This document shows, piece after piece, positions 36,859-48,142 of a DNA stretch of 64,000 nucleotides. The notes beneath the pieces were generated by a model, which was not told the DNA's origin, did no database searches, and saw only the letters and a program-made list of their open reading frames with translations. The DNA lies in contig NZ_QURL01000009.1 of the NCBI RefSeq assembly GCF_003403015.1, forward strand, positions 1-64,000, written 5' to 3'. How positions within the stretch are numbered: position 1 is the first letter of the stretch; every line of letters starts with the position of its first letter. The stretch is from Fulvimarina endophytica. Its GTDB lineage: Bacteria; Pseudomonadota; Alphaproteobacteria; Rhizobiales; Rhizobiaceae. The translations under genes were made by a program, and so were the position numbers.

Positions 36859-37136
36859 GGACGACCGTTTCTCTTTCGCGTTATCGTTGTCGGCCCGTCT
36901 GCGTCCCGCCCTCGACAATCGATGGGTGGGCAGCGTCCGGGCCGGGCCGAGCGGGATGCGGGACCGTCAGGCCCCGTCCCCCTTCGTGAAGACTGCGGAC
37001 CCTCTAGCATAGGGTTTTTGAAGCGACAACATGCCTTTGAAGGGTCTTCGTGCCGCCTACGCGTTCGTGAGCGGATGAGGCGACGGTATCGTCTCCTCAT
37101 CGCCCAAGGGCCTGATCTGCCGGGGCAAACCTTGCG
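36859..37136 (-). promoter_or_regulatory. atp operon upstream region
   Basis: No gene. The minus strand at about 36990-37045 has an AT-enriched stretch with TTGTCG, a 17-base spacer and TAGAGG (also CTATGCTAG), a weak fit to a sigma-70 promoter for atpHAGDC. No priA gene, often next to atpH in this order, is present. Confidence 0.35.
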
Positions 37137-37529
37137 TCAGGACACGAAACCGAAGGCCGGGGCGAGGGCCGCGAATGCGAGAAGCAGCATCAGGATGCAG
37201 GTGATCCAGTTGACGAAGGTCGATCCGTCATCGGACAGAATCGAGACGAAGCGCCCGAATCCGCTCATCAGCCATCCGGCGCCGAGACACAGCTGGATGA
37301 ACATCTGGTCGAAGAAGAGAAGGGCGACGATGCCGACGCCGAGCCAGAAGCCGGCGATGACCGAGCGCGGCTCGCCGATGGCTTCCGGCCGGGTCTCGCG
37401 CGGCTGGAGCCTCAGCGCCCTGAGGGTGAGGCCGGGCGCAAAGAGCGCGAAGAGGCCGAGAAGGACGGTGACGGCAGCCGCGCAGAAGGGCAGGAGGCCG
37501 GGAAGGTCGGTCGGAATGGAGAATTGCAT
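37137..37529 (-). CDS. Small membrane protein (DUF4345-like)
   Basis: 130-residue membrane protein with four hydrophobic segments: LLPFCAAAVTVLLGLFALFA, VIAGFWLGVGIVALLFFDQM, a short FIQLCLGAGWLMSGFGRF, and NWITCILMLLLAFAALAPAF. The pattern of AGFWLGxGIVALLFF..., GRFVSILSDDGSTFVNW resembles DUF4345-type proteins of unknown function, an assignment from memory of the pattern. ATG 37529 starts just before the first helix. Monocistronic. Confidence 0.78.
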   Translation of the reverse strand: MQFSIPTDLPGLLPFCAAAVTVLLGLFALFAPGLTLRALRLQPRETRPEAIGEPRSVIAGFWLGVGIVALLFFDQMFIQLCLGAGWLMSGFGRFVSILSDDGSTFVNWITCILMLLLAFAALAPAFGFVS

Positions 37530-37962
37530 GGCGGTCCGGGAGGTCTCGCGGGTGTGAGGAGACCGCTCCATACGACAGAAGGGGAGGAGAGCGAAACCGG
37601 CTCGCGCCGCATGGGGCCTCCCACGTGGGAGGCCATCCGATCGAAACCGAGGGCGCGCCTCGGGCCTCATGATCTGCGGGATGTGAGCTGAGGATCGGTG
37701 CCTGCTCTTTCCGCATCCTCTCCGGCCCCGTCACAGGGACCGAACCCATCGGCCCCGCGCGCCTTTCCCCGTGACGCGATAGAATCCGCCAGCGGATCTC
37801 GAAGACGATGCGGATCCGCATGCCGATCGCCGGGTCCCAAAGCTTGAAAATCTTCGGCGATCGAACCATCTGGGGGACCGCCGCCGGGGCGAACATGCCC
37901 GTCCGACCGTCGCTCCCGACATGTCAGGGGGCGCGACCGTTTCTCGCGATCAGATGCCCGCC
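37530..37962. other. Intergenic region with clustered GCGGAT palindromes
   Basis: No supported gene. ATCCGC-CA-GCGGAT (37784-37797) and ATGCGGATCCGCAT (37808-37821, a perfect 14-bp palindrome) place four GCGGAT half-sites within 38 bases, upstream of yacG. This looks like a regulator-binding cluster; the regulator is unknown. Confidence 0.45.
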
Positions 37963-38160
37963 ATGACGAATTCGCCTTCGACAGTCACGCCCCTTCGCCC
38001 CAAGCGGCGTTGTCCGGAATGCTCCCGCCCGTCCGCGCGCGAACACTTCCCGTTCTGTTCGGAACGCTGCAAGGCGGTCGATCTCAATCGATGGCTGTCG
38101 GGAAGCTACGTTATTCCCGGTCCGTCGGTTGCCCCGGACGAGGGCGGCGAGGAGCGGTAG
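37963..38160 (+). CDS. yacG: DNA gyrase inhibitor YacG
   Basis: 65-residue zinc protein of the YacG family, which binds GyrB and inhibits gyrase. The four zinc cysteines are in RCPECSRP and FPFCSERCK; the family ending AVDLNRWLSGSYVIPG follows. The start is uncertain: ATGs at 37921, 37954 and 37963 are all in frame and none has a clear ribosome-binding site; 37963 gives the usual family length. Its 3' end is overlapped by an opposite-strand small ORF. Confidence 0.88.
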   Translation: MTNSPSTVTPLRPKRRCPECSRPSAREHFPFCSERCKAVDLNRWLSGSYVIPGPSVAPDEGGEER

Positions 38161-38311
38161 TCACGAGGCTGGAGATCAGCTTCTCCAGGGACGCTTCCTC
38201 GCGCTTGACGGTCGCGAGATCGAGGGGGAGCCGCCGCGTCGGCGCGACGGACAGGGATTTCATGGCCGAAGCGACCAGTTCCTGCAATTCGCGATCGTCT
38301 TCGATAGTCAC
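38111..38311 (-). CDS. Small hypothetical protein antisense to yacG 3' end
   Basis: 66-codon ORF with GTG start, AGGGGG about eight bases upstream, and G/C at most third codon positions, as in real genes here. The product has an acidic helical start (IEDDRELQELVASAMKSL), a second helix with KREEASLEKLISSL and a basic tail PRRPRPGQ. It overlaps the last 50 bases of yacG on the other strand. Family unknown; it could be a soluble small regulator. Could also be spurious. Confidence 0.55.
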   Translation of the reverse strand: MTIEDDRELQELVASAMKSLSVAPTRRLPLDLATVKREEASLEKLISSLVTTAPRRPRPGQPTDRE

Positions 38312-38524
38312 GCTCGTTTCCCCCTCAAGGCGAGCTGCGGTGAGGGCAGACTAGCTCAAACCTCCGGCAATATCCATGAACCTTTTCGCTAAAATCTGAG
38401 CCTTCGTACCGATTGCCTTCCGGGAACGGCAAATGGTCGGCGCCGCGGGCGATCGAGCGTCCGCAAGGCGGCTGGCGGACCGCCTCGCCCGGCCGGACAG
38501 GCGCCGGGAGATCATGCGGCTCGC

Positions 38525-39316
38525 TCAGAGCGAGGAGAGAAGGCCGCCCAGAACGCGCGAGATCGTCTCCAGATCCTGAGGGCGCGAGAGCCGGTGGTCG
38601 CCGTCGCGGATGAGGGTAAGCGTGACGTTCGCCGCCGGCAGGCGCTCCATCAGGGTGAGGGCATGGGTGTGCGGCACGTCCGGATCCTCCATCCCCTGCA
38701 CGATGGCGACCGGGCATCCGGTCTCGATCATGTCGGTGAGAACGAGATGGCGCGCACCGTCCTCGAAAAGGGCTTTCGTGAAGATGTTCGGCTCGTCGCT
38801 GTACTCGGAGGGCTGGGCGAAAAAACCGTCGCGCTCGATCGCCGCGCGATCCTCGGCGCTGAGCTTCGGCATCATCAGCGTCTCGGTGAAATCGGGGGCG
38901 GGCGCAAGCAGCATCAGGGCGTCGACCGAAAAGGCGCATTCGCCCCGCCGCGCGGCCCTGGTGAGGAGGAGCGCGACCCAGGCTCCCATGGAGGAGCCGA
39001 CGAGAACCACCGATCCGGCCCCCGACGCCTCGATGACGCGGCGCGCCTCCTCGGTCCAGCGCGAGATCGTGCCGTCCTCGAAGCGCCCGCCCGATTCGCC
39101 GTGCCCGGAATAGTCGAGCCGCAGGAAGCCGCGCCCGGTCGCCTCCGCATAAGCGAGGAGGTGTTCGGCCTTGGTGCCGCGCATGTCGGAGCGATAGCCG
39201 CCGAGCCAGACGAGGACCGGGCCGGTGCCGGCGCGGCTGCGATAGGCGATCGCGCGCCTGTCGTCACCTTCGCCGACGCTGAGTTCGTGGGCGGTTTCCG
39301 GAATGTCGTCGTGCAT
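38525..39316 (-). CDS. Alpha/beta hydrolase (ABHD10-like)
   Basis: 263-residue serine hydrolase. The nucleophile elbow is VGSSMGAW (Ser about 109), the oxyanion region is LGGYRSDMRGTK, the acid is in QGMEDPDVPH and the His in RDGDHRLSRPQD near 248. LRLDYSGHGES after strand 4 and the YRSDMRGTKA segment match the ABHD10/acyl-protein-thioesterase-like subgroup. Cytoplasmic, monocistronic; substrate unknown. Confidence 0.88.
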   Translation of the reverse strand: MHDDIPETAHELSVGEGDDRRAIAYRSRAGTGPVLVWLGGYRSDMRGTKAEHLLAYAEATGRGFLRLDYSGHGESGGRFEDGTISRWTEEARRVIEASGAGSVVLVGSSMGAWVALLLTRAARRGECAFSVDALMLLAPAPDFTETLMMPKLSAEDRAAIERDGFFAQPSEYSDEPNIFTKALFEDGARHLVLTDMIETGCPVAIVQGMEDPDVPHTHALTLMERLPAANVTLTLIRDGDHRLSRPQDLETISRVLGGLLSSL

Positions 39317-39560
39317 GAGATCTCCGCTTGACTGTCGAGGGCGCCGCCGTCCGCCGCATCGTCGGCGCGGGGCGCGAAAATCGGCTCGGCCGACCAGATC
39401 GGCCGGCGGGCGCTGCCGGCAAGGCGCATATTGAAGCAGCCGGCCGGGCCGTCACGTCTAAGCGAAGGCCGCGCCCACAAACCCGCAGCGCTTTACTTGA
39501 CTTTCACCGGTCCCCCCGTCAAATCCTCCTCCCGTGGACGACCGCACGATTGTCGGATCC

Positions 39561-39637
<77 letters not shown>

Positions 39638-39684
39638 TCCGTCACCCGCCGGGTCTTCCGTCAATTCGATCGAAAGAGTTCGCC

Positions 39685-39990
39685 ATGGTCGCGAGGATCT
39701 ACAAGCCGGCGCGCACCGCCATGCAGTCCGGCAAGGCCAAGACGCAGGAATGGCTCCTGATCTATGAGCCGCAGGAGCCCAAGCGCATCGACCCGCTGAT
39801 GGGTTACACCTCGTCCGGCGACATGCTCGGCCAGTTGCGCCTGTCCTTCGAGACGCGCGAGCAGGCGGTCGAATATGCCGAGCGCAACGACATTCCCTAC
39901 CGCGTCGAGGAGCCGAAGGAGACGAAGCGCGTGCGCGTCGCCTATGCGGACAACTTCAAATACGACCGGCGCCAGCCCTGGACCCATTGA
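39685..39990 (+). CDS. ETC complex I accessory subunit (NDUFS4-like)
   Basis: 101-residue protein of the ETC_C1_NDUFA4/NDUFS4 family, an accessory subunit stabilising complex I at the N/Q-module boundary in alphaproteobacteria and mitochondria. Markers are RIYKPARTAMQSGKAKTQEW, IDPLMGYTSSGDMLGQLRL and the C-terminal YADNFKYDRRQPWTH, where FxxxRxxPWTH is diagnostic. It lies between two tRNA genes, away from the nuo operon, as usual for this family. Confidence 0.95.
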   Translation: MVARIYKPARTAMQSGKAKTQEWLLIYEPQEPKRIDPLMGYTSSGDMLGQLRLSFETREQAVEYAERNDIPYRVEEPKETKRVRVAYADNFKYDRRQPWTH

Positions 39991-40140
39991 GGGCTCCCAT
40001 TGCCCGGACGCGGTATCGTCTGGGGATCGGGGCCGGCGAACACGTTTCCGCAGGCCCCGATCGAACCCCGCTCGAGGGGCTCGTCTTTTTTTCCGCCTCG
40101 TCATGATTTTCCGGTCGTGATGATCTAGTGTCGCACCCAC

Positions 40141-40217
40141 GGTCCCATAGCTCAGCTGGATAGAGCAACGGCCTTCTAAGCCGTAGGTCCCAGGTTCGAA
40201 TCCTGGTGGGATCGCCA
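40141..40217 (+). tRNA. tRNA-Arg (UCU)
   Basis: 77-base tRNA with encoded CCA. Acceptor GGTCCCA/TGGGATC (one G-U pair), D arm GCTCAGCTGGATAGAGC, anticodon stem ACGGC/GCCGT with loop CTTCTAA giving anticodon UCU, T-arm CCAGGTTCGAATCCTGG, discriminator G. A TTTTTT run starts eight bases downstream. Confidence 0.97.
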
Positions 40218-40474
40218 ATTCTTTTTTCTCAGAACATCGCTCAGGCGGCGTACGGTCGTATCGGTTGCCCTTTGGCTCGGCGGTTCGCGTGGCCAATACG
40301 GGAGCCTTTCACGTGCCGCAGGCTGGCCGCGTTCGGTCGCCCTTCAAAGCAGTCTCCCAAAGTCGGCCGGTTCGCGCGGAGCGTGGGAGTGCCGGGCTGG
40401 CCTCTTCGTGGTTACGGTCTCTCAAAGTCCGACCGGAACGGGCGCGAACCTTCGATGCAGGCCCCTGAACATGC
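40218..40474. other. Region after tRNA-Arg, no gene seen
   Basis: Contains a T6 run at 40224-40229 that may end the tRNA transcript, and two related words, CAAAGTCGGCCGGTTCG near 40361 and CAAAGTCCGACCGGAACG near 40424. Open frames here have no coding bias. Confidence 0.4.
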
Positions 40475-40509
40475 GAACGGCCCGGACGCGGATTGCGTTC
40501 GGGCCGTTC
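40475..40509 (-). terminator. Hairpin after the DUF882 gene
   Basis: CGAACGGCCCGGACGC and GCGTTCGGGCCGTTCG pair over about 15 positions with one mismatch and a five-base loop, 55 bases after the leftward DUF882 stop. Its core AACGGCCCGG is shared with the terminator after ctpA. Confidence 0.6.
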
Positions 40510-40562
40510 GTGTGTGGACGGGTCCGCGATCCGCGGGACCTCGGGAGGACTGGCGGACCGGC

Positions 40563-42125
40563 TCAGTCGAAGCTCAACGCCGACTCGATGCGGGCGCGGA
40601 TCTCGGCGTCGCCGTCGAGGACCGCGACCGGCTGGCTCCGGGCTTTCGGCGTGCTGCGGGAGGAGGCGAGTTTCCATCCGCCCTTGGTGGAGACCGGCTC
40701 CTCGCGGCTGGCGACGGCGACCGGCGCTTCGACCACGGGCTTGGGAGCTGCGGCGGGCTTGGCGGCGGTGATCGCCATGAAGTTCGCAGCCTGGTCGCGC
40801 TCGTGAGCCGGCCGCATGCTCGGGGCGGGCAGGGAGACCTGGCGCAGGGCCGGCGGCGCCGTCGGCGCATCGGGCGGGATCACGGCGGCGACCTGATCCT
40901 TCAGCACCGAATTGAAGGCCGGGCGACCGCTCGGAAGGGGAACGGCATAGGCGAGCTCGGAGCCGATGCGCCGTTCGTCGCTGGCCTGGGTCTCGAGCGC
41001 TGCGATCATCGCGGCCGTCTCGTCGTCGGACGGCGTCACCCGCTCGGGCGTGCTTGCCTGGAGCGTCGCGGGAACGGCGCGGGCGGGCGCCCAGCTCGGC
41101 ATCGGAACATTGGCAGGCTCGAGGCTGGCGACCGTGGTCTCTTCCAGGGTGCCGTTCACGGCCTCGGCCGGGGCGTTGCGCGGATCGCTGCGGGTGTCGA
41201 AGCCGGCATCGAGCATGGCGACGGCGACCGGCTGGGGTGCGGACTGGGTCGGGCGGGAGGTCGGAACGACGCTCGCGACCATGGGAGCCTGGGGCGCCGC
41301 CTGCTGCGGCCGGGCCCGGGCGACCTGGGTCGCCGGCGCCGCGCTCTCCATGTTGTCCTCTTCCTCGTCGGCCCCGCCGCCGCCGAAGAGCATGGACAGA
41401 AGCGACTTGCCGCCGCCCGAGGAGGCGTTGGCGACCTGCATGTCGCCGGACTGGCGGCGGGCCTTGTAGGAGGCGAGCGCCTGCTGATAGCCCGGAAGCG
41501 GCTTGCCGTCCGACGGCACGTGGACGGTGCCGCCATTCGGGAAGACGGCGAGGAGCTGGTTGCGGTTCATGCGCGGCCAGTGGCGGGCATTGCCGGTGTC
41601 GAAATGGACGAAGGGCGATCCGGACTTCGGATAGAAGCCGACGCCGCCGACCTGCATCTTGAGGCCGATCGCGCGGAGCGTGGAGAGCTTGACGCCCGGA
41701 ATGTAGAAGTCGAGCGCCTTGCCGACCATGTGCTGGCTCTTGGTCGCCTGGCCGCCGCGCGTGCGCTTCAGCATGCTGTTGGTGGCCGGCGAGCGATAGC
41801 CCGAGATGATGTGGATGTAGTCGCTGGCGCCGGCCTGCCGGTAGGCTTCCCAGATCAGGTCGAGGAGCTGCGGGTCCATGTTGGTCGGCGCGTTCTTGCG
41901 CCAGTCCCGCAGCATGTAGTTGATCTTCTTCAACTCGTTCTGGTCGTAGCGGCCGTTGCGCTTGTAGGCGAAGACGCCGCGTTCCTTGGTGTGAACGTTG
42001 AAGAATTTAAGGGTTCGCGTCTCGGCGGACGCGCTCGCCGTGCCGAGTGCGGTGAGCACCATCAGGCATGCGAAAACGGCGACGGCCCAGCTACGGACAC
42101 GCGAGGCGCTGATTGCGAAATTCAA
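40563..42125 (-). CDS. DUF882 (YcbK/peptidase M15A-like) cell-wall protein
   Basis: 520-residue exported protein. A signal peptide (AVAVFACLMVLTALG, cleavage near ASASA) is followed by the DUF882 domain (about 35-190) related to D-Ala-D-Ala peptidases of M15. Zn-site candidates are SGYRSPATN, SQHMVGKALDFYIPG (His, Asp) and FVHFDTGNARHWPR (His). The long remainder (about 210-520) is Pro/Ala/Ser-rich and probably disordered. Start is TTG 42125, with GGGGA upstream, because it alone yields the whole signal peptide. Likely periplasmic peptidoglycan or envelope hydrolase. Confidence 0.9.
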   Translation of the reverse strand: MNFAISASRVRSWAVAVFACLMVLTALGTASASAETRTLKFFNVHTKERGVFAYKRNGRYDQNELKKINYMLRDWRKNAPTNMDPQLLDLIWEAYRQAGASDYIHIISGYRSPATNSMLKRTRGGQATKSQHMVGKALDFYIPGVKLSTLRAIGLKMQVGGVGFYPKSGSPFVHFDTGNARHWPRMNRNQLLAVFPNGGTVHVPSDGKPLPGYQQALASYKARRQSGDMQVANASSGGGKSLLSMLFGGGGADEEEDNMESAAPATQVARARPQQAAPQAPMVASVVPTSRPTQSAPQPVAVAMLDAGFDTRSDPRNAPAEAVNGTLEETTVASLEPANVPMPSWAPARAVPATLQASTPERVTPSDDETAAMIAALETQASDERRIGSELAYAVPLPSGRPAFNSVLKDQVAAVIPPDAPTAPPALRQVSLPAPSMRPAHERDQAANFMAITAAKPAAAPKPVVEAPVAVASREEPVSTKGGWKLASSRSTPKARSQPVAVLDGDAEIRARIESALSFD

Positions 42126-42633
42126 AGCTCATCCCCTTCCGATCAGCGTTCCGGTGCTTCGTATCCCTCGAAGCGTCCGGACCGTCAGCGGATTGCCGCG
42201 ATCCTCGGCGACACAGTTTGACGCGAACTGCGGCATAAGGATGACACCCGATCCGCATTCTTTCAAACTATCTGGTTTTGGTTAAGGCCAGGTAAAGGTT
42301 AAGACTTTGCTCCGCCAAGAAGGCGCGGGTCCCGGACGCGGGTCATCGCGGTATATCCAAGAATAGAGAGGTTCCGGCCCGTTTTCGCCCGATTTTCACG
42401 CCCCCGAGCGAAATATGCTTGGCCGGCTCTTCGAAGGAAGGGCTCGAAAAGGCCGCCGAAGACCGGCCCCGGATCGGCGTTCGAGCCGCTCGATTGCGGG
42501 CGGTGCCTTGTGCGAGCCTGAAGCCTCTACAGCCTCGGCCCCGACTCAAGAACCGGGTCCGAGGCTTCGGTTCATTGCCGACGTATCGGATGGCCCGAAA
42601 ACCGGGTCCACGTTTCGGTCCGATGCTCTCATG
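42126..42633. other. Intergenic region with a palindromic repeat
   Basis: 508 bases without a supported gene, between the DUF882 promoter and the response-regulator stop. The half next to DUF882 (about 42235-42310) is AT-richer and probably holds its promoter. The other end (42548-42631) carries a GAAAACCGGGTCC-type element ending in GTCCGATGCTC (42618-42628), the same 11-mer as at 5685-5695, typical of dispersed Hyphomicrobiales repeats. Confidence 0.5.
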
Positions 42634-44100
<1,467 letters not shown>

Positions 44101-44247
44101 CACCGTGTGCCCAATCTGTGCCTGCCTGAGGCGGGATTGACCCAAACTGGCACGGGGGGCCTGAAAGCCGCCTCAAGGAACACCGGTAACGACGGATGAG
44201 CGAATTGCCTCGATTTGTAACGAACGGACCGGCCTCGAACGCCCTGT

Positions 44248-44277
44248 CGTTCTTTAATCCGGGGGAGCCGTTCTTTA
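44248..44277. promoter_or_regulatory. Direct repeat in the response-regulator/pepF promoter region
   Basis: CGTTCTTTA occurs at 44248-44256 and again at 44269-44277, exactly 21 bases apart, two helical turns. It sits in the 290-bp divergent promoter region and may be a binding site for a regulator. Confidence 0.4.
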
Positions 44278-44390
44278 TCTGAGGGGCGAACTTCCTCTAA
44301 GGGGAATGACCGGCGACGGCCCGACCGTCCCTTTCGCGACCGCCGTCCGTTCCACGAACCCTGAGCACGAACCTTGAGCAGGCCCGCCCG

Positions 44391-46220
44391 ATGACGAACC
44401 GCTTCCTCCCGATCGCCCGTTCCGCCGCAGAGCCTCTCGCAGGCGGTTCCGCGGCGCTTCCGGAATGGAATCTCGACGATCTCTATCCGGCGATGGATTC
44501 GCCCGAGCTGAAAGCCGATCTCGAGCGCGCGCGGGCGGATGCCGCGCTCTTCAAGGAGACCTGGCGCGGCCGCCTCGCCGACCTCGCCGAGAGCGATCCG
44601 GACGGTCTTGCCCGTTCGGTCGCCGATTACGAGAAGCTCGAGGAACTGCTCGGCCGCATCATCTCCTATGCCGGCCTTGTCTATGCGGGCGACACCGCCG
44701 ATCCGATGCGTGCCAAGTTCTACGGCGACATCCAGGGATCGATCACCGATGTCGCCACCCATCTCCTCTTCTATACGCTCGAGATGAACCGCATTGAGGA
44801 CGCGGTGATGGACCGGGCGATGGAGAGCGAGCCGAAGCTTGCCCATTACCGGCCCTGGCTCGTCGATCTTCGCAAGGACAAGCCGTTCCAGCTCGAGGAC
44901 CGGGTCGAGGAGCTGTTCCACGAGAAGGGCATCACCGGGGCGGGCGCCTGGAACCGGCTGTTCGACGAGACCCTGACGAGCCTGCGCTTCACCGTCGACG
45001 GCGACGATCTCGGGCTCGAATCGACCCTCAACCTGCTTCAGGACGAGGATCGCGAGAAGCGCCGCAAGGCGGCGGCCGCGCTCACCAACGTCTTCTCGGC
45101 GAACCTGCGGACCTTCACCCTCATCACCAACACGCTGGCCAAGGACAAGGAGATCTCCGATCGCTGGCGCGGCTTCACCGATGTCGCCGATTCGCGGCAT
45201 CTCGCGAACCGGGTGGAGCGCGAGGTGGTGGATGCGTTGAACACGGCCGTCACCCAGGCCTATCCCTCGATCTCCCATCGCTACTACGCCATGAAGGCGA
45301 AATGGCTGGGGCTCGACGTTCTCGACTACTGGGATCGCAACGCGCCGCTGCCCGATGCCAAAAGGCGCGACATCTCCTGGTCCGACGCGCGCGAGACGGT
45401 GCTCTCCGCCTATTCGGGCTTCTCGCCCCAGATGGCCGAGATCGCCAACCGCTTCTTCGAGCGCGACTGGATCGATGCCTCGCTGCGGCCCGGAAAGTCG
45501 CCGGGCGCCTTCGCCCATCCGACCGTGCCGAGCGTCCACCCTTACGTTCTCCTCAACTACATGGGCAAACCGCGCGACGTAATGACGCTCGCCCACGAGC
45601 TCGGTCACGGCGTCCACCAGGTGCTGGCGGGCGATCAGGGCGCGCTGATGGCGGCAACGCCGCTGACCCTTGCCGAGACCGCCTCGGTGTTCGGCGAGAT
45701 GCTCACCTTCCGCTCGCTGCTTGCCCAGGCCAAGACGCAGCAGGAGCGCAAGACGCTGCTCGCCTCCAAGGTGGAGGACATGATCAACACGGTGGTGCGC
45801 CAGATCGCGTTCTACCAGTTCGAGCGCGCGCTCCACGAGGAGCGCAAGGGCGGCGAGTTGACGGCCGAGCGGATCGGCGAGATCTGGCTCGCGGTCCAGG
45901 GGCGCAGCCTCGGGCCGGCGGTGCGGCTCGGGGACGGCTACGAGACCTTCTGGACCTATGTCCCCCACTTCATCCACTCGCCGTTCTACGTCTATGCCTA
46001 CGCCTTCGGCGACTGCCTCGTGAACTCGCTCTATTCGGTCTACGAGAACGCCGAGACCGGCTTCCAGGAGAAGTATTTCGCGATGCTGAAGGCCGGCGGC
46101 ACCAAGCATCATTCCGAGCTTCTCGCCCCCTTCGGCCTCGATGCCTCCGATCCGGCCTTCTGGTCGAAGGGCCTCCAGATGATCTCCGGCTTCATCGACG
46201 AGCTGGAAGCGATGGAGTGA
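44391..46220 (+). CDS. pepF: M3 family oligoendopeptidase
   Basis: 609-residue cytoplasmic zinc endopeptidase of the PepF group degrading short oligopeptides. The active site TLAHELGHGVHQV (HExxH, about residue 400) is followed by the third ligand Glu in LAETASVFGEML. PDAKRRDISWSDARETVL and the C-terminal FWSKGLQMISGFIDELEAM are family-typical. It would finish digestion of peptides brought in by the Dpp/Opp importers in this window. Divergent from the sigma-54 response regulator. Confidence 0.95.
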   Translation: MTNRFLPIARSAAEPLAGGSAALPEWNLDDLYPAMDSPELKADLERARADAALFKETWRGRLADLAESDPDGLARSVADYEKLEELLGRIISYAGLVYAGDTADPMRAKFYGDIQGSITDVATHLLFYTLEMNRIEDAVMDRAMESEPKLAHYRPWLVDLRKDKPFQLEDRVEELFHEKGITGAGAWNRLFDETLTSLRFTVDGDDLGLESTLNLLQDEDREKRRKAAAALTNVFSANLRTFTLITNTLAKDKEISDRWRGFTDVADSRHLANRVEREVVDALNTAVTQAYPSISHRYYAMKAKWLGLDVLDYWDRNAPLPDAKRRDISWSDARETVLSAYSGFSPQMAEIANRFFERDWIDASLRPGKSPGAFAHPTVPSVHPYVLLNYMGKPRDVMTLAHELGHGVHQVLAGDQGALMAATPLTLAETASVFGEMLTFRSLLAQAKTQQERKTLLASKVEDMINTVVRQIAFYQFERALHEERKGGELTAERIGEIWLAVQGRSLGPAVRLGDGYETFWTYVPHFIHSPFYVYAYAFGDCLVNSLYSVYENAETGFQEKYFAMLKAGGTKHHSELLAPFGLDASDPAFWSKGLQMISGFIDELEAME

Positions 46221-46658
46221 GACCGACGCTCACGGGAGGCGTCGCGTTCGGATGTCCGCCAGCAGCGCGGGCGGCGTCTGAGCCCTCGCCGGACGTGGAT
46301 CGACCCGAGGGGTCGATTCATTCGTCCGACTGACGACGCGGCGTTTTGAAGCGCATGGCCTTCCCGGGCCGTGCGCGCGCCGCGTCCGCCACCCCGCCTG
46401 CCGAGAGGCGACAATTCCAAAACCTTCATGATTTTCAGGCCTTCGGCCCGATGACCCGGCGGCGAACCGGCCCGTGGCGACGGATCTGGCCCAACGGACC
46501 GTGGCCCCGAATATCCAAGGGCGGACAGAGAAAAGTCCGTTCACCTTTCGAACCTTTGTCCGGCTCGCGTGTTCCCCTCGTGACTTCGAACCGTTCCAAT
46601 CTACCTTCCGCTCTAAGGCCGAAGGCTGGAACGCAGCGAATACCGAAGGGAATTCTCC
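46221..46658. other. Upstream region of the molybdenum hydroxylase operon
   Basis: No supported gene. CGACGC (46224-46229) and GCGTCG (46239-46244) form a small hairpin just after pepF and may help termination. CGGAC-N8-GTCCG lies near 46524-46541. The operon promoter should be in the last 150 bases; I cannot assign it. I do not see a molybdenum-cofactor riboswitch that I can defend. Confidence 0.4.
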
Positions 46659-47170
<512 letters not shown>

Positions 47171-47174
<4 letters not shown>

Positions 47175-48142
47175 GACCGTTTGAATATTCCAGGGCGTCG
47201 AGCGTCGGCGAAGCCCGCACCCTCGGCGGACGCTTCATCGCAGGAGGCACCAACCTTCTCGACCTGATGAAGCTCGAGATCGAGACCCCCGAGAAGATCG
47301 TCGACATCACCCGGCTTCCGCTGAACGAGATCAAGGAGACCGGGGACGGGGGGCTGAAGATCGGCGCGCTCGTCACGAATTCCGTTCTCGCGGCCGACGA
47401 GCGGATCCGCCGCGATCACGAAGTCCTGTCGCGGGCGCTTCTCGCCGGTGCCTCCGGCCAGCTCCGCAACAAGGCCTCGACCGGCGGAAATCTCCTGCAG
47501 CGCACCCGCTGCGGCTATTTCTACGAGACCTCCCAGCCCTGCAACAAGCGCGAGCCGGGCTCGGGCTGCGCGGCGATCGGCGGCTTCAACCGCATCCATG
47601 CGATCCTCGGGGCCTCGACCAACTGCATCGCGACCCATCCCTCCGACATGGCCGTCGCGATGATGGCGCTCGACGCGGTGGTGGAGACCGAACAGGCCGA
47701 CGGGCACAATCGCGAGATCCCGCTCCGGGACTTCTACCGTCTGCCGGGCGACACGCCGCATATCGAGAACGAGCTCAAGGACGGCGAGCTCATCGTCAAC
47801 ATCCGCCTGCCGAAGCCCAAGGCCGGCTATCACGTCTATCGCAAGGTCCGCGACCGGGCGTCCTATGCCTTCGCGCTCGTTTCGGTGGCTGCCATCGTCA
47901 AGATGGATGGCAGCGAGATCGCCGAGGCGAGCCTTGCCTTCGGTGGTCTCGCCCACAAGCCGTGGCGCGACCCGAAGCTGGAGGCGATGCTGGTCGGCCA
48001 GACCCCGAAGCGCAAGCTCTTCGAGGATGTGGCCGACGCCCTTCTCGCCGATGCGCAGGGCCAGGGCGAGAACGATTTCAAGATACCGCTTGCACGGCGC
48101 ACCCTCATCTCGGTGCTGTCCGAAGCAACGCAGGGAGCATGA
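47171..48142 (+). CDS. Molybdenum hydroxylase FAD subunit (PaoB/YagS-like)
   Basis: 323-residue FAD-binding subunit. FAD-site motifs are FIAGGTNLLDLMK (about 22-34) and STGGNLLQRTRCGYF. The stretch RCGYFYE...PCNKREPGSGC has cysteines spaced as in E. coli PaoB, where they ligate an additional [4Fe-4S] cluster. The ATG overlaps the small-subunit stop by ATGA and the gene in turn overlaps the large-subunit start, ensuring equal synthesis. Confidence 0.94.

Noticed and set aside
46221..46658. Moco riboswitch upstream of the molybdenum hydroxylase operon
   Set aside because: Considered because of gene context, but I could not find the expected paired elements by eye and only a 5-bp stem is clear.
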